Shown here one piece after another: positions 13,231-24,400 of a DNA stretch of 64,000 nt (within the stretch, counting starts at the first letter, position 1; the number at the start of each line of letters is the position of its first letter). Both the position numbers and the translations under genes were made by a program. The stretch lies in the NCBI GenBank assembly GCA_022497145.1, contig MU385873.1:62001-126000 (forward strand). Reading direction: 5' to 3'. Source of the DNA: Rostrohypoxylon terebratum. Its lineage: Eukaryota > Ascomycota > Sordariomycetes > Xylariales > Hypoxylaceae. The notes under the pieces are model-generated. The model did not search any database. It had not been told where the DNA came from and saw only the letters and a program-made list of their open reading frames with translations.

Positions 13231-14991
13231 TTACTCTCTATCCAGCTGCTCCTCTAGTGCTATTTCTTCTATCGGAGGCTCACTCACCTCTGCTGCAGCT
13301 TGTGCCCTTCTCTCTTCGAATTTCTTTGCTCTTGCCTCTCGCATCTCCGCCGCATTCGCATAGCCTTTCCTCTTAGCTTCCTTGTCGAAGATATCCTCCG
13401 GTGATGGAAGCCTTGTCTTCTTTAGTACCGGCTGGTATTTGCCTACTAGGCGTTCTTTATGACCACCTTCAAACATCCTTGTGCTGGCTGGGAGCTGTAT
13501 CGTTGCATTCGGGTCTTTGCAGAGGCTGATATCTGCCTGAGAAGATATCACGTTGAATAACTGGCCCGCGAGTAGCTCGTCCATTTTTCTCTCGTGCCAG
13601 TACTCCCACATCAAGTTCATAAGACCAGTCACCCCGTGTTGGTTTATCGGGCTATCTTCTCCTAGGTACACCCAATTGAGTGCATTTTCGGGCTTTGAGG
13701 GCCTAGGGAATATGCAATCCCACAGCACTAAAGGCGTTTCCTCCGCGAGGACATAATTAGGCCTCCTAGGTTCGGCCTCAACATCCAGAAGCCTGTCTAC
13801 TATCGATGGGTCTTCCAAACCCTGGCCCACCATGAAAATAACAGCTACCATGCACCGTATCTGATGCCATAAGAACGCTGTGCCTCGGACATGGAAATAG
13901 TATACACTAGGTAACTTTCCCTGTAAATCGAAACCTGAGCTTGGATCAGGCCTAAATTCGTCTCGATCTAGAAATGGTAAAGCGGTTCCAGAGTCCTTAA
14001 CTTCGACAATATCGCTCTCAAACACTTGCCTCTCGAAGCTGAGATTTGGTTTGCACGAGTCGACCTTGCAAAAATTGCGGAAGTCGTGAGATCCCTCAAA
14101 TTTCTTAGCAGCTACCTTCATGGCCTCAATGTCTAGCCAGCCACCTTTTATCTTCGTGGTGTTCTTAACATCGGGGTTCTCCGTACTATTAGGGAGTGGC
14201 GCAAATGCAGGCTGGGTAAAGAAGTATCGGTACTGTCTCTCTCGACAATCATACCTCGCAGAAAACTCCGGTGGCGTCGTAGGGCACCACGCTAGCATCC
14301 TGATATCCGGTGGTAGAAGCCTATTCAGCATCTTACAATACGGCAACTCATCCGAAAAATCGTTGAATTCCCGCTGTTCCTCTGCTACCGCCTCATCTGC
14401 CTCGCCCCCCTCGCCCCCCAGCACCACAGGCTCCTCCGTCTTTGGCAGGGGCCTCTTACTCCTAACCCTCACAACGATAACCTGACCAAACGCACTCACA
14501 CCCCTATCCGTGCGCCCGCACTTGGAGTACTCAATACTATCCCAGTTGACCTCCTCGGGCTTCTCAGGGAAAATAAGGCACGATTTCACAAACGCCTTCC
14601 ACAGCTCCTCCTCGATCGACGGCAAAGCAGCATCCGTCGCGAACTCGAAGCCGCCGTACCTCTTCCCCAGATACGCCAGCTTGAACGCGACAAGCCTAGT
14701 CGAGTATTTCGACGGGTCCATCTTATGCTCTGCCTTTTTCTTCTGCGGGGGCTTCTCAGGAGGCGCGAGCCCCATGGCGAGGTTGCTATTTGCCTCCTCG
14801 AGGGCCTGTATGCGTTTTATGAGCGCATCCTTCGTCCACCTACTGTACTTGGTCGTTTTGTTGTTGTCCATCTTGGCTGCAACGAGACCTGTGGAAAATC
14901 CGCGTCGGGGCGCCCGACGGGAGGAGGCAAATGTGAGTTCTAGCGATGTCGAAAGACAAAGGCTATGACATCTACTTATAAGGGCTCTCAT
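13231..14991 (-). CDS. DEG1: tRNA pseudouridine synthase Deg1/Pus3
   Basis: Single-exon 586-aa TruA-family enzyme that isomerises U38/U39 in the tRNA anticodon arm. The catalytic signature CGRTDRGVSAFGQ is present, with the nucleophilic Asp at about residue 162. Further TruA landmarks follow: a CREREYRYFF-like segment (here CRERQYRYFF), SHDFRNFCK, and FHVRGTAFLWHQIRCMV. The tail after about 520 is charged and helical. The first ATG adds 40 residues with Arg, Ser and hydrophobics and no acid until Glu18, resembling a mitochondrial presequence; a second ATG at 14869-14871 begins MDNNKTTKYS, matching where cytosolic homologues start. The gene is divergent from the small GTPase gene across about 325 bases. 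Confidence 0.9.
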   Translation of the reverse strand: MRALISRCHSLCLSTSLELTFASSRRAPRRGFSTGLVAAKMDNNKTTKYSRWTKDALIKRIQALEEANSNLAMGLAPPEKPPQKKKAEHKMDPSKYSTRLVAFKLAYLGKRYGGFEFATDAALPSIEEELWKAFVKSCLIFPEKPEEVNWDSIEYSKCGRTDRGVSAFGQVIVVRVRSKRPLPKTEEPVVLGGEGGEADEAVAEEQREFNDFSDELPYCKMLNRLLPPDIRMLAWCPTTPPEFSARYDCRERQYRYFFTQPAFAPLPNSTENPDVKNTTKIKGGWLDIEAMKVAAKKFEGSHDFRNFCKVDSCKPNLSFERQVFESDIVEVKDSGTALPFLDRDEFRPDPSSGFDLQGKLPSVYYFHVRGTAFLWHQIRCMVAVIFMVGQGLEDPSIVDRLLDVEAEPRRPNYVLAEETPLVLWDCIFPRPSKPENALNWVYLGEDSPINQHGVTGLMNLMWEYWHERKMDELLAGQLFNVISSQADISLCKDPNATIQLPASTRMFEGGHKERLVGKYQPVLKKTRLPSPEDIFDKEAKRKGYANAAEMREARAKKFEERRAQAAAEVSEPPIEEIALEEQLDRE

Positions 14992-15316
14992 TCAAACCCC
15001 ACTGCCGAGATAATATCCTGGCAGCTCTTTTATCTCAGTAGTTTGAGTGAAATAAGTGTAGATGCATACTTCGAGAAGCCTGAGGCCCTGAGTATTAAAA
15101 GATGAGTAAAAGTTGAATGTCAGTAAAAATGCGCTTATCGATAGCGGCGGCCATTAAAAAGCCGCTGTAAGCAGCCCCTAGGTCCTAGTAGGTACTCAGG
15201 CAGTCAGGTAACCTAGCTTATATCTAGAGCTCTCATCTCCATCGCTTCAGCTCAACCATTTAAACCTACTTCAATTACAATATAACCAATTTCAAAGAAT
15301 AGCATAAGATCCATTG
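14992..15316. promoter_or_regulatory. Shared divergent promoter interval, Deg1 and GTPase
   Basis: 325 bases separate the start codons of two genes pointing away from each other, so both promoters must lie here or overlap. A CCTAG/TAGGTA motif cluster sits at 15177-15195. I see no definite TATA box or known operator. Confidence 0.5.
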
Positions 15317-16005
15317 ATGGATGATGTGACTATTAAAATTCTCCTACTTGGGGATGAGAAAGTAGGGAAAACAACGTTTTTATCGTGCGTACTCTTCATT
15401 ATTGCATCTGGAAAATTGATATCACATTTACTGATGAACAACTTAGGCGGATTAGCAAAGGCAGCGGTGGTCTTGAGGGTCATGCTGAGATCACACTCTT
15501 ACAAGACATAGACCAGCCTTTTATATTTGAAATACGGAACCGCAGGTGTACGTATCGTCTCGAGTTTTATGATACATCTTGTCCTGAAGATTGGCGACTA
15601 CTCGAACCAGACTTGGTCTTGGTTTGCTATGACATCAGTCAGAGACTGAGTCTTATCAACATGCAAAGAGTCGTGAGCATCACCCATCCTTCCATGACTT
15701 TCCGTGTCTAATATTTCCCCTAGTGGATCAAGCAAGTCCATGCCACCTTCCAAACAAGTGACAATCTCCCAGTAATAGTTGTCGGCCTAAAGAGAGATCT
15801 AAGGTCCGAGACCGATCCTAATGGTATTATATACCCCCAAGAAGGGTACAGAGTGTCGCAAGAGATGAGAGTGGATAAGTACGTTGAATGCTCGGCTGTT
15901 ACAGGTGAGCTTCTGAAGCTTGCCTTCGAAGAGATTTGCAATACGGCGGCGAAGACGGTGACTCCCGAGGGAGGCCAAAGTGAAGGCGGATGTATTGTAC
16001 TGTAA
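15317..16005 (+). CDS. Atypical Ras/Rho-like small GTPase with CaaX box
   Basis: Three exons, 15317..15384, 15447..15672 and 15724..16005, give 191 aa. The P-loop is intact (GDEKVGKTT, residues about 10-18), as is the base-specificity motif (GLKRDL). The C-terminus is CIVL, a CaaX box ending in Leu, expected to be geranylgeranylated for membrane attachment. Switch II is not canonical: the usual DTAGQE reads DTSCPED, so the catalytic Gln and the Gly before it are missing, and the switch I Thr region reads IDQPF. GTP hydrolysis is therefore expected to be slow or absent. The closest assignment is a divergent Rho-like GTPase of filamentous fungi. A frame shift between exons 1 and 2 is resolved by a 62-nt GT-AG intron. 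Confidence 0.82.
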
Positions 16006-16391
16006 AGTCCGAGAACGATAGCACTCTCTAACTGTGTTCGGCTCTTCAACAACGAGAATAAAGGTATTCACGTCGCATAGTGTTCCCGCGATCCATAGAT
16101 GTATGAAACGGCGCGAATGGCCGTCCCGGAATCTTCGAAGTCTTGCTGATCTTCCCCAGTGGTATGGTAACGAATGCCCTCGCATTTTCGTATAATTCGG
16201 TCTCCAAAGCCCCGAACACATGCGTCCAAGAAAAAATCTGTCTGCTCAGTAACAGCACATACTAATCTTGGAATGCCTTGTATTTTGCATCGGACTTGGC
16301 ATATTTTGGTAGCTCTTATTCATCATATTTGGCGATGACTAGAGTCATTTTAAAGCTGGTGTCAATAGACTCTCGGTGAGTTTTATTGTCG
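16006..16391. other. Convergent 3' interval, no gene
   Basis: The 3' ends of the GTPase gene (+) and the Rpc17 gene (-) face each other here. No frame is supported. It presumably holds both polyadenylation regions. Confidence 0.5.
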
Positions 16392-16887
16392 CTAGTCCTC
16401 GGTGGTTTGCATAACGGCATCTCCATCCTGCTCTTCGGGAAATTGTCCAAGGATTTCAATGACAATGTCGAGGATCTCTTGCTGCTGCTCGGCACTGAAA
16501 CGGTCTTCCATGTTCTCAATGATCACATTGAGGACTGCAACATTGGTGGGGCGAATATTTATGATCATAATGCATTCACCCTTAGAGAGCTCGTACGGGC
16601 TTAATCTTTTGATAACCTTAGGAATTGCCGTTGTGTCATATGGTAGAGGCTTCTGACTCAAAGGAGCAGGCGAAGACTCAAAATACTGAATGACCTATGA
16701 TCATTTGTTAGAACTGTATGAACACAGACTGCCGGTATGTGGCGTTATATCTTACCTCCTTGCGAATCGCCTCTAGGTTTGCCGGTCCCTTGCGCTTCTG
16801 ATCTTGGTACTGCTTCGCTTGGTTGGTCAGAAAGGTGTAGGCCTCGACATTCGTCAACACAGCCTCCTGGGTATTGAGGATCTTCAT
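16392..16887 (-). CDS. RPC17: RNA polymerase III subunit Rpc17/Rpc9
   Basis: Two exons, 16756..16887 and 16392..16694 on the minus strand, encode 144 aa. The N-terminus MKILNTQEAVLTN and the later LSPYELSKGE, MIINIRPTN and RFSAEQQQEIL segments match the Rpb4-like Rpc9/CGRP-RCP family. Length agrees with the family. The protein pairs with Rpc25 to form the Pol III stalk, which contacts TFIIIB during initiation on tRNA and 5S genes. The acidic tail (EEQDGDAVMQ) is typical. The intron is 61 nt with consensus ends and is phase 0. Confidence 0.9.
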
Positions 16888-18362
16888 TGCGAAAAGAGGA
16901 AAGTGAGAATTGGATAAGAGAATTAAGAGCTCGGTCACGAACTATATAGCTTTCGGATGAAATTCGAATCTTGTAAAGGGCTTGTCAATATCAACCAGAT
17001 TTTTTTAGGTTGCAGATAAGGTTCCATCATCCCCGGCTACAATTTAGTGTACAAGTACTATGTACGTACAAAGACGCACTATAAATTTAAGTTAGCAAGT
17101 GGGGGCTAAACCTTAACCTTGGAACCTTGGAAGCCTTGGGGCAGCAGCAGCAATACAGCGCCTACCCCAGCTTACGCTAGCACCAGGACTATCAACCTCT
17201 CGGGCTATGTACTAAGAATCTAAGATTTCAAGGTAACCTTCGTAAATCATCGTAAATCATCCATATTCGTGCTTTTGCCTATGCTCTAAATTTGACTACC
17301 TACCATAACACCTAGGTATGGATACTGTCATCTTTACCGCCGGTGATATTCATGCGTCTCCCCTTTAACACTTGTGCTTGATTGTCCCGCTCTGTCAAAA
17401 CCAGCACTCCAAGACTCAAGCTCGGCTTTGACTTTCTTCTCCCTATCCGTTGGCGTCATCGGCTTCTGGCTGCCAACCACTCTCTCAATCGCAGACGCTG
17501 GTGGCTTTCGGAGGTATTCCTCTAAGCTATATGAAGAGCACGTGGTTTGCGGTTTTCTATCGAGGCATAATTAGTATATAGATATATGCATACTATAGGA
17601 TTTATCAAATTCCATTATCATATCGTATAGTATGAGGCTTACTTACCTACCACTATCAGACACCATGGCCGAAAAGTCGGATCTCTTTGACATCGGGTAA
17701 GACTGTGTAGGATACCAAAACCATAACGTTTGATATCTCGGCCAAGCCGCTTCCTAAAGTCTTTCACCGCTCTTCGATTATATATCATCAGCATTTTTAC
17801 TATATTTCTAGCGGGAGCACAATGGTTGTTCGTTTCGCCGTTTCGCTAGATGACCAGTTTGAAGCGGGAGTCAATCAGGATGATTGAAACCAAAGACTTA
17901 ACACAATTGTGGTTTCTACAAGCAAGTCAGATGTATCCCTTGTATCAAGGTCATGTTTGCAATTGTGTCAAAACACGAATGTGCCCTCGCTATACTGAAA
18001 TGAGAACTTTAGTCTTTGGTAGAGCAGTAATTGGCTATCTCAGATCATAATCTGTCCACCTGCTCAGGTAGCCAAGCTCAGCAGGAGCACCATTGTGCTC
18101 TTATAACTTGAAAGATAACAACTCCCAATAACACCAAAAGAGCCAGAGAAAACGGTGACTATTTCTAGACATAAGTTATAAAATTGTATCGAAATCGGTT
18201 GAGCTGGTTTTAGCTGGAAACAAGGTGCTGCTGCGGCTGCAAAGACGAATGCTCATAAGGGACACATCCATATCGGCAAGTGCATGAGCAATCCACGCAT
18301 GGTTGATAGTCACAACGACAAAATGCGGCATCTAACAGTTTGACAGATTTCTGATTGACTCA
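16888..18362. other. Intergenic, no supported gene
   Basis: Nothing recognisable is encoded. A tiny spliced frame beginning at ATG 17665 would give only about 35 residues and was not accepted. AT-rich segments and a CCTAGGTA copy at about 17310 are present. Confidence 0.5.
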
Positions 18363-19487
18363 TTATAGACCGGCCCGAAGTCTTTGTAGCTGGCTCATAA
18401 TCCCGTATAGTGGTTTGTTCTCCGTGCTGCCCGCGTCTGAACTAGTAGCAGCTTTTCTAGAACTACTATCTAGGTCAGCCTTTCCGTCACGGCGCGCGTT
18501 TTGCTCCACTTCCCGTAGCAATTCCTTATGTCTGTCTTCAACCATCTTAGCAAGGCTGTCGATGAATTTTGTCCTTCCTTTCTCTTCTGCTGTCCCCTTC
18601 CATACTTTTGTTAACTCCTTCAGCTCCTCTATTCGATGCGCTGCCTTTTCAATCCCTTCGACCGGATCAGGTCCCTTTGTAAGCAGAGTAGATATTTCTT
18701 CCTTGAGCTGCTTGAGCACCTGCTGCCCTTTCTCTTCTGTGCTGTGTGCTTCTTTCCCAGGCTCTGGCGCTGAAACGGACAAAAAAGATGAGCTCACGGA
18801 AAGCTCGGAGGGTGGAAACACGAATTCCATAGCTTCGCCAAATGTCTTCACAACTGTATCTAGTCGCGAACGTACTAATGTTAAAGTTTGGAGTTGGCTT
18901 ATGTACGGCGGGTCTTGATTGTTGCTATCCAGTGGAAAAGGTTCTAAGTTTGTAGGAGCGATAGCTTCAGATGCGCGCCTAGACCTGGCTTGATTGGCAC
19001 CATTTGCTTTGGAATCCTGCTGTTGTATGCCATTCGGAATGAATTTTGCAATATCATCGTGCAAACCTTCTGACAACGTCTCCGATAGACTTAGTGTCTC
19101 GCCTCGCAGGAGTTCTACCTCGTATGCTAACCGGCTTCCGCTTCGTAGGATGTCGTCGGTCAATTGCGTTAATGTATTCGTTAATCTTGTCGTGTGGGCA
19201 TTAAGCTGGGATAGTTGTGTTTGAGCTTGAGTGGATAGTTCTGCTAAGGGCACAGCACCATCGGTGGGACGGGCTGACGTTTGTAGTGGTGGGAGCGAGC
19301 TATTGAGGTAATCGACAGGGTTGAACGACGGGGACAGGAAACTTTCGAGGGAAGGATCGGTAACATGATGGGACTTAGGTTGCGTTGGTTGCTTTGATAG
19401 TTGACGTGTGTGATGCGGCAGCGCTCTAGAAGAGCTCACAGAACTATTCTGACGCCGCCTGGTGGCAGATTTAGAATCCCAAGACAT
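18363..19487 (-). CDS. COG7: Probable conserved oligomeric Golgi complex subunit 7 (Cog7-like)
   Basis: Single-exon 374-aa protein. The N-terminal third has DPSLESFLSPSFNPVDYLNSS, a pattern like the start of COG subunits (an F/D-rich segment before a coiled coil). It is followed by a long heptad-rich helix (about 85-145: QAQTQLSQLNAHTTRLTN, then LAYEVELLRGE). Later helices lie at about 200-230 and 265-330. The COG complex tethers retrograde vesicles at the Golgi. I recognise it as the short fungal Cog7-type protein, but low-complexity coiled coils make this less certain than the neighbouring housekeeping calls. It is divergent from the PARP-E2 gene across a 1.9-kb spacer. Confidence 0.62.
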   Translation of the reverse strand: MSWDSKSATRRRQNSSVSSSRALPHHTRQLSKQPTQPKSHHVTDPSLESFLSPSFNPVDYLNSSLPPLQTSARPTDGAVPLAELSTQAQTQLSQLNAHTTRLTNTLTQLTDDILRSGSRLAYEVELLRGETLSLSETLSEGLHDDIAKFIPNGIQQQDSKANGANQARSRRASEAIAPTNLEPFPLDSNNQDPPYISQLQTLTLVRSRLDTVVKTFGEAMEFVFPPSELSVSSSFLSVSAPEPGKEAHSTEEKGQQVLKQLKEEISTLLTKGPDPVEGIEKAAHRIEELKELTKVWKGTAEEKGRTKFIDSLAKMVEDRHKELLREVEQNARRDGKADLDSSSRKAATSSDAGSTENKPLYGIMSQLQRLRAGL

Positions 19488-20619
19488 GGCAGTGTTAAAC
19501 TTCTTATAAATTTAAATAGATCAGAGTCGTTCATAGGATAGGGTAGGCCTGTACCTAGTTGGTAAAGATGCCAGGCTGCATGTACATCTAAAAACAAGAC
19601 ATGGTGAATGCTGTAATTGCTTCGCAACATTGATTTCAATTTGATCAATGATCATGAACGCTATCGATAGATCTTAGAGGACCTAGGACCTAGGTACCTA
19701 TGTACTGAAAATTACCTAATACTACACCCCGCCTGCCCGCCTGGGAAAACCCTGGTCCACTCCCCCCTTGCTAAGTTTCCGGCTAGACCCACAAATCCCG
19801 TTCAGCTGGGACTGCTAACCCCATCTGCTTTTCACAGTTCAACAACATCACCTTCTTCTACTTGAATTACCACGTAGCACCAAATACAAAATAACATTTC
19901 ATAGGCAATATATTTAAGCCTATGTTTCCTTTCAGCGTGTTACGTACCTAGGTACCTAGTAATATATCTGTGCGGAATAAGGGGGCAAACAGCTCAGACA
20001 GTCCGGTGAAGTTGAAGATTCTCAATTAGTCCAATGTATTTGCGTTTGCACCTACCTACCTCACTTATTTTTCAATCGTAGCTACCTGCCGTCCGATCCA
20101 TAAATGTACAAGACGCTAAAATCTCCCCAAGGCAGGCATGTCAGTTTTGTGAGACGAAGACGCTCGTAATCAGTGCCTGGTAGGTGCTCGTTCGAGGGCT
20201 GAGGCATGAAATAAGGTTAGCTCCAGGGTCTATTACAAACCTACCTACACACTAATTCGCAGCCTCGTCGTGCCTTCCACTCATCTTCGATATGCCAGCC
20301 CACCGTGACCACCTGCATCCATATCAGACATACTAATATCCATTATCCATGTTATTGACAGCCGCAATACCTAACCTGAGAAGGTCCTACCTCCATAGGT
20401 GAAACAGGTATGCATGAGTACTTTCCTGGGCATCTAGGGCATTGACTTGTCTGCGGTGGGTTGGTACCTAAAGTCCTAAACTTAGGACCTTAAGGCTTAC
20501 ATAGGTAGGTACCCATTCTATAATAGGTACTTATTGTGCTATACTTATGCCTCCATATCTCTCACAAATATCTCTACTATACACTATACATGCCACTTCA
20601 TCAACCTACTAGGTACTGG

Positions 20620-20650
20620 CTTCAAACTTCAGACTTCAGACTTCAGACTT
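20620..20650. repeat. Tandem repeat, unit CTTCAGA
   Basis: About four consecutive copies of a seven-base unit, the first slightly divergent (CTTCAAA), in intergenic DNA. Confidence 0.7.
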
Positions 20651-20751
20651 TATATGTGATGCCTACCTAGTGGGCAATCTTGAAAATTAGGCGATGTTTA
20701 TATGAGATATCGCGATTCCACTATACTATCAAACAAATAGCGTACTTGATA

Positions 20752-20792
20752 GCAACTTCAGCAACCTCAGCAACCTCAGCAACCTCAACAAC
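20752..20792. repeat. Tandem repeat, unit CAGCAACCT
   Basis: Four to five copies of a nine-base unit, decaying at both edges, in intergenic DNA upstream of the PARP-E2 gene. Confidence 0.7.
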
Positions 20793-21407
20793 TTCCCACG
20801 TTCTAGTTGATTTGATGTCAAGTCAAATGAATTCGCCTATTCATCAGGCACTAACTTGATTTAAAGATACTCAGGACCTCGAGATTCCAGCTTCGTCTTT
20901 TTTTTTTGAACCACAGCAAACGACGCCGAAAGTAAATAAATACAAGGCGCTTTAGTAACCCGTGTTCTTCCTGACAATTTGACAACTTCGTACGGTTGTC
21001 GCTATTTATTTTCTCTCCCAATTCTCCCTTTAATTTCCATTCAACGCGCACCCACGTTGCCCAGTTTCTATGCAACTGGCTCTGGTCAAGCTAAGGTAAG
21101 CCCGTTGTTTCGTTTTTCTATTCTACCCATTGCATCACGAAAACAAATTACTTTGAATATGCATGACATTCTTTATCTTCTTGTTTATTTGGTAAAACCA
21201 CAACCCCTACCAAATATTTCTTGTCTTTTGTCACGTTTGCCTCTACCCGTACCCGATACTTCAAGGTTGTCACTAATTCCAAACTGACATTTAACATAGG
21301 GCACCTCCCAACAAGAGCATTTGCATGCAATCATACCTTCTTTCTTTCCTCAACCGACTTGGCGACTTTTCCTCACATCCCCTTACCTTCTAGAAAGAAA
21401 AGCCATC

Positions 21408-24400
21408 ATGGCTCTATCACGAGCAATGCTTCGTTTCGAAGCCGACTTCAAGTCGGCAGTCGATAAAGACTATCTTCATATCACCAACATCCGCAAAGGG
21501 GATGAGAATGAAATCAAATTCGTTTTCAGCCATCCCGACTTACCTCACCCTTCTCAAATCGAGATACATGCTCAACCACAAGGTTAGTAGTATCGTCATG
21601 TTATTAATGTGCATTAGTGCTAGTCAATCTCCACCTATATAATATCTGTTATCATTCCAAGTAGCTGACAATATGACTGTCTAGAGTTACGAAGCTACCC
21701 AGTTGACAATAGCTTCCTTATCTATACCACGGACGACATACCGCCCATAGTTGCACAAGTCTTAGAGGACTCTATCCATAAGACAATGGGCATGAAGGTT
21801 GACAATATGCTCGCTGACCTCTCGCAAAGACTCCGAGATATCCTAGATAGTGGCAAGCCTGACGATATAGGCGATGCCACAATGACTGATGTTGAAGCAG
21901 ATCCTGTTGCGGATGAATCTGATGCCGATATAGAAGACGATGATGATCTATTGTTTGAATACGACGAAGATGAGTATTTCGATAATTCTAATACCTATCC
22001 ACCCGAATCATTGAAATCATCAGGGGGTGCTCCTAAAGCTACGACATCAACGCTACCGCTTCTGCTCTTGCGTCGACTTCAACGCGATCTCCAATCTATA
22101 ATTAAGGCAGGCTTCCACACAGGAGTAGTATATGGATTCAAAGATGAAACGCCCGGCGGCATTATCTCGATTTCCATCCGGGTGAACAAACTCTGCCTCC
22201 CTAAAGAGACACGCCAAGCATGGGGTCTTACCCCTTCGGAATATATCATCCTACTTATTAGATACGATGGATATTATAGCGACTATGAGAACGTCATGGA
22301 TAAACCAGTCGAGTACAGCAAGATCAGTTTTCGTCTGAGAAAGTGTCCGAAGCAAAAGCCATCGCTCAAACAGGCCACCATGGCATTCACACCTTCCACG
22401 ACCGGCGAGTCGATTGAGAATGAAGCTGAAATATCCGAACTATCAAATCTCTGGATCAGCAAGTCAATGGACGATTTCATGAATCGTGAATTCATATCCA
22501 TTTTAAAAATGAGGAACTTGCACAATCTCTCTTGGGAAAAGGCAAAGGAGAAATTGATGTCTCACATCATTCAATTTAATGACAGACTTGAAACCTTCCA
22601 GGATGTCAGCGTGGACGGTGAAGAACAACCTAACAGTGAGGTCCAGCTACAACCTCCCCTTGATGACGATCACTTCTTAAGCGGCGGAGAGCTTTCCTTC
22701 CCGCTCATTGCTATGCAATTCGCCTTGTACTACCTCGTAAGATGTACCGATTACTGTACGGTCTGCCATCAGAAGATGGAGAACAACTTCGCTGCTCTGA
22801 TGCCGTATGTCTGCACTTCACCTTTATGCCTTCATCAGTATATGAGTCTAGGCTTTGGTCCAAGTATGGATCATCAGATCATAGATCACCCAGAGGTTGT
22901 TGATCTCTTGGTCAGTTTCTCATATGCCGCTTTGTGTGTAACTCCGAAAACGCCCACGCGTATTGGCATGCGACAGCTTCCCGCAGGTCTTGGCCTACGG
23001 GTACCGAAGATTCGGAGTGCTGCATACAGTATTCCCACGCTTGCCCAGCGACTGGCGTCGGGTTCAATTGATTACTACGTGGGCGTTGATTCGGCGCAGT
23101 TTTTGAACCCTGCCGAAGTGTTGTTCGACTGGAGGCTCTCTAAAGTTACGATACTTGGGAATGCCCCAGGTACCTTTGAAGTAGGCCAATGGGTAGTGGT
23201 CTCGACACCAGTCAGAAAGCGATGTGTAGGTTTTGAATCTGACACTTTGTTACATCAGGCTCGTATAGAGGCTGTCGAAAATAAAGACTTGCTGTTGAAC
23301 GTTGTGTCGCAACATTCGATTCCTAAACGCGACAGCGCCGTACGCTTATACCGTGATGAGCGGGATGTTCAAGACAACACATTGTCTGACATTGCTAAAG
23401 GTTATCTCGTACCATTCAATGACGAGTTCGACGATCTTGAAGATCCGGTCGAAAAGGCATTCTCTCTAACTCTTCTTCTCGCGAGTATGCCACCGGTTGC
23501 AGAGATGAGATCGTACTTGATGAGTAGTCGACAACCTCTAGCCAAATGGGGCAGAATGTCACCAGCAAGCATAAATCTCTTGAGATGGATCATAGCCTCG
23601 AATAGATCTCACATCGTGAAGGTCAAAGAAGGTCCCATAGACAGCAAGTCTGCAGAACAATGTGAAAAGATTGGGGGTGTTGGTGGCTGGATCCAATTTC
23701 GATTCACCCAAGGATCTCCGGAAAAAGAGAACCTCTTTTATCAAGCTTTAGAGGATATCAGCGAGTCGCCAAAAACTCTCGTCGCATGGCATGGGAGTAG
23801 CCTAGAAAACTGGCATAGTATCATTCGCGAAGGCTTGGACTACACCCAAACCATGAATGGGCGTTCATTCGGTCACGGAATCTATTTTGCTAGAGATTTT
23901 GATACGAGCCAAGGCTACTCGAATGTCTGCTACGCTGAGGTAAGTTACACAACACTCAGTCTGGAGGCGCTGGAATAATTTGCTAATCCGTTTCCTAGAG
24001 AATGATATGGCCTGCTTCTCAGTTAAATGTGGAAGGTGTCGTTAGCTTGAACGAGCTTGCGTTCCGACCTAGAGAGTTCGTAAGCACTACTCCGTTTTAC
24101 GTGGTACAGCATTGCCACTGGTGTCAGTGCAGATATCTGTTTGTCCGACCCAAAAAACAACAGAGAGGCACGGGGGCGAGTGCCGGTCCCGCATCTATCG
24201 ACAATACCATTCCCCAGCATTATAATACCGGCGGGCGTCGTGACATAAATAGTGAAGTGTTTGTACAAGATCCCTTATGGGAGGCGAAAGGACCCCAAGG
24301 AAGTCATTTATTCATCCCGAAACATGCGCTCCCTTCCATGCGCAAAGTCGGGAAAGGACATCGCGAACAAGAGATGCTCGACTACGAGTTGGAGAGCAGC

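Larger units (their letters stand above)
19488..21407. other. Intergenic spacer with motif clusters and tandem repeats
   Basis: No gene is supported. The spacer contains dense CCTAGGTACCTA motifs (19680-19700, 19941-19960, 20400-20530) and two tandem arrays (20620-20650 and 20752-20792). The last 350 bases are pyrimidine-rich and probably the promoter and leader of the PARP-E2 gene. Confidence 0.55.

Noticed and set aside
17665..17887. Tiny spliced frame beginning MAEKSDLFDIG
   Set aside because: Would encode only about 35 residues even after splicing; no homologous pattern.
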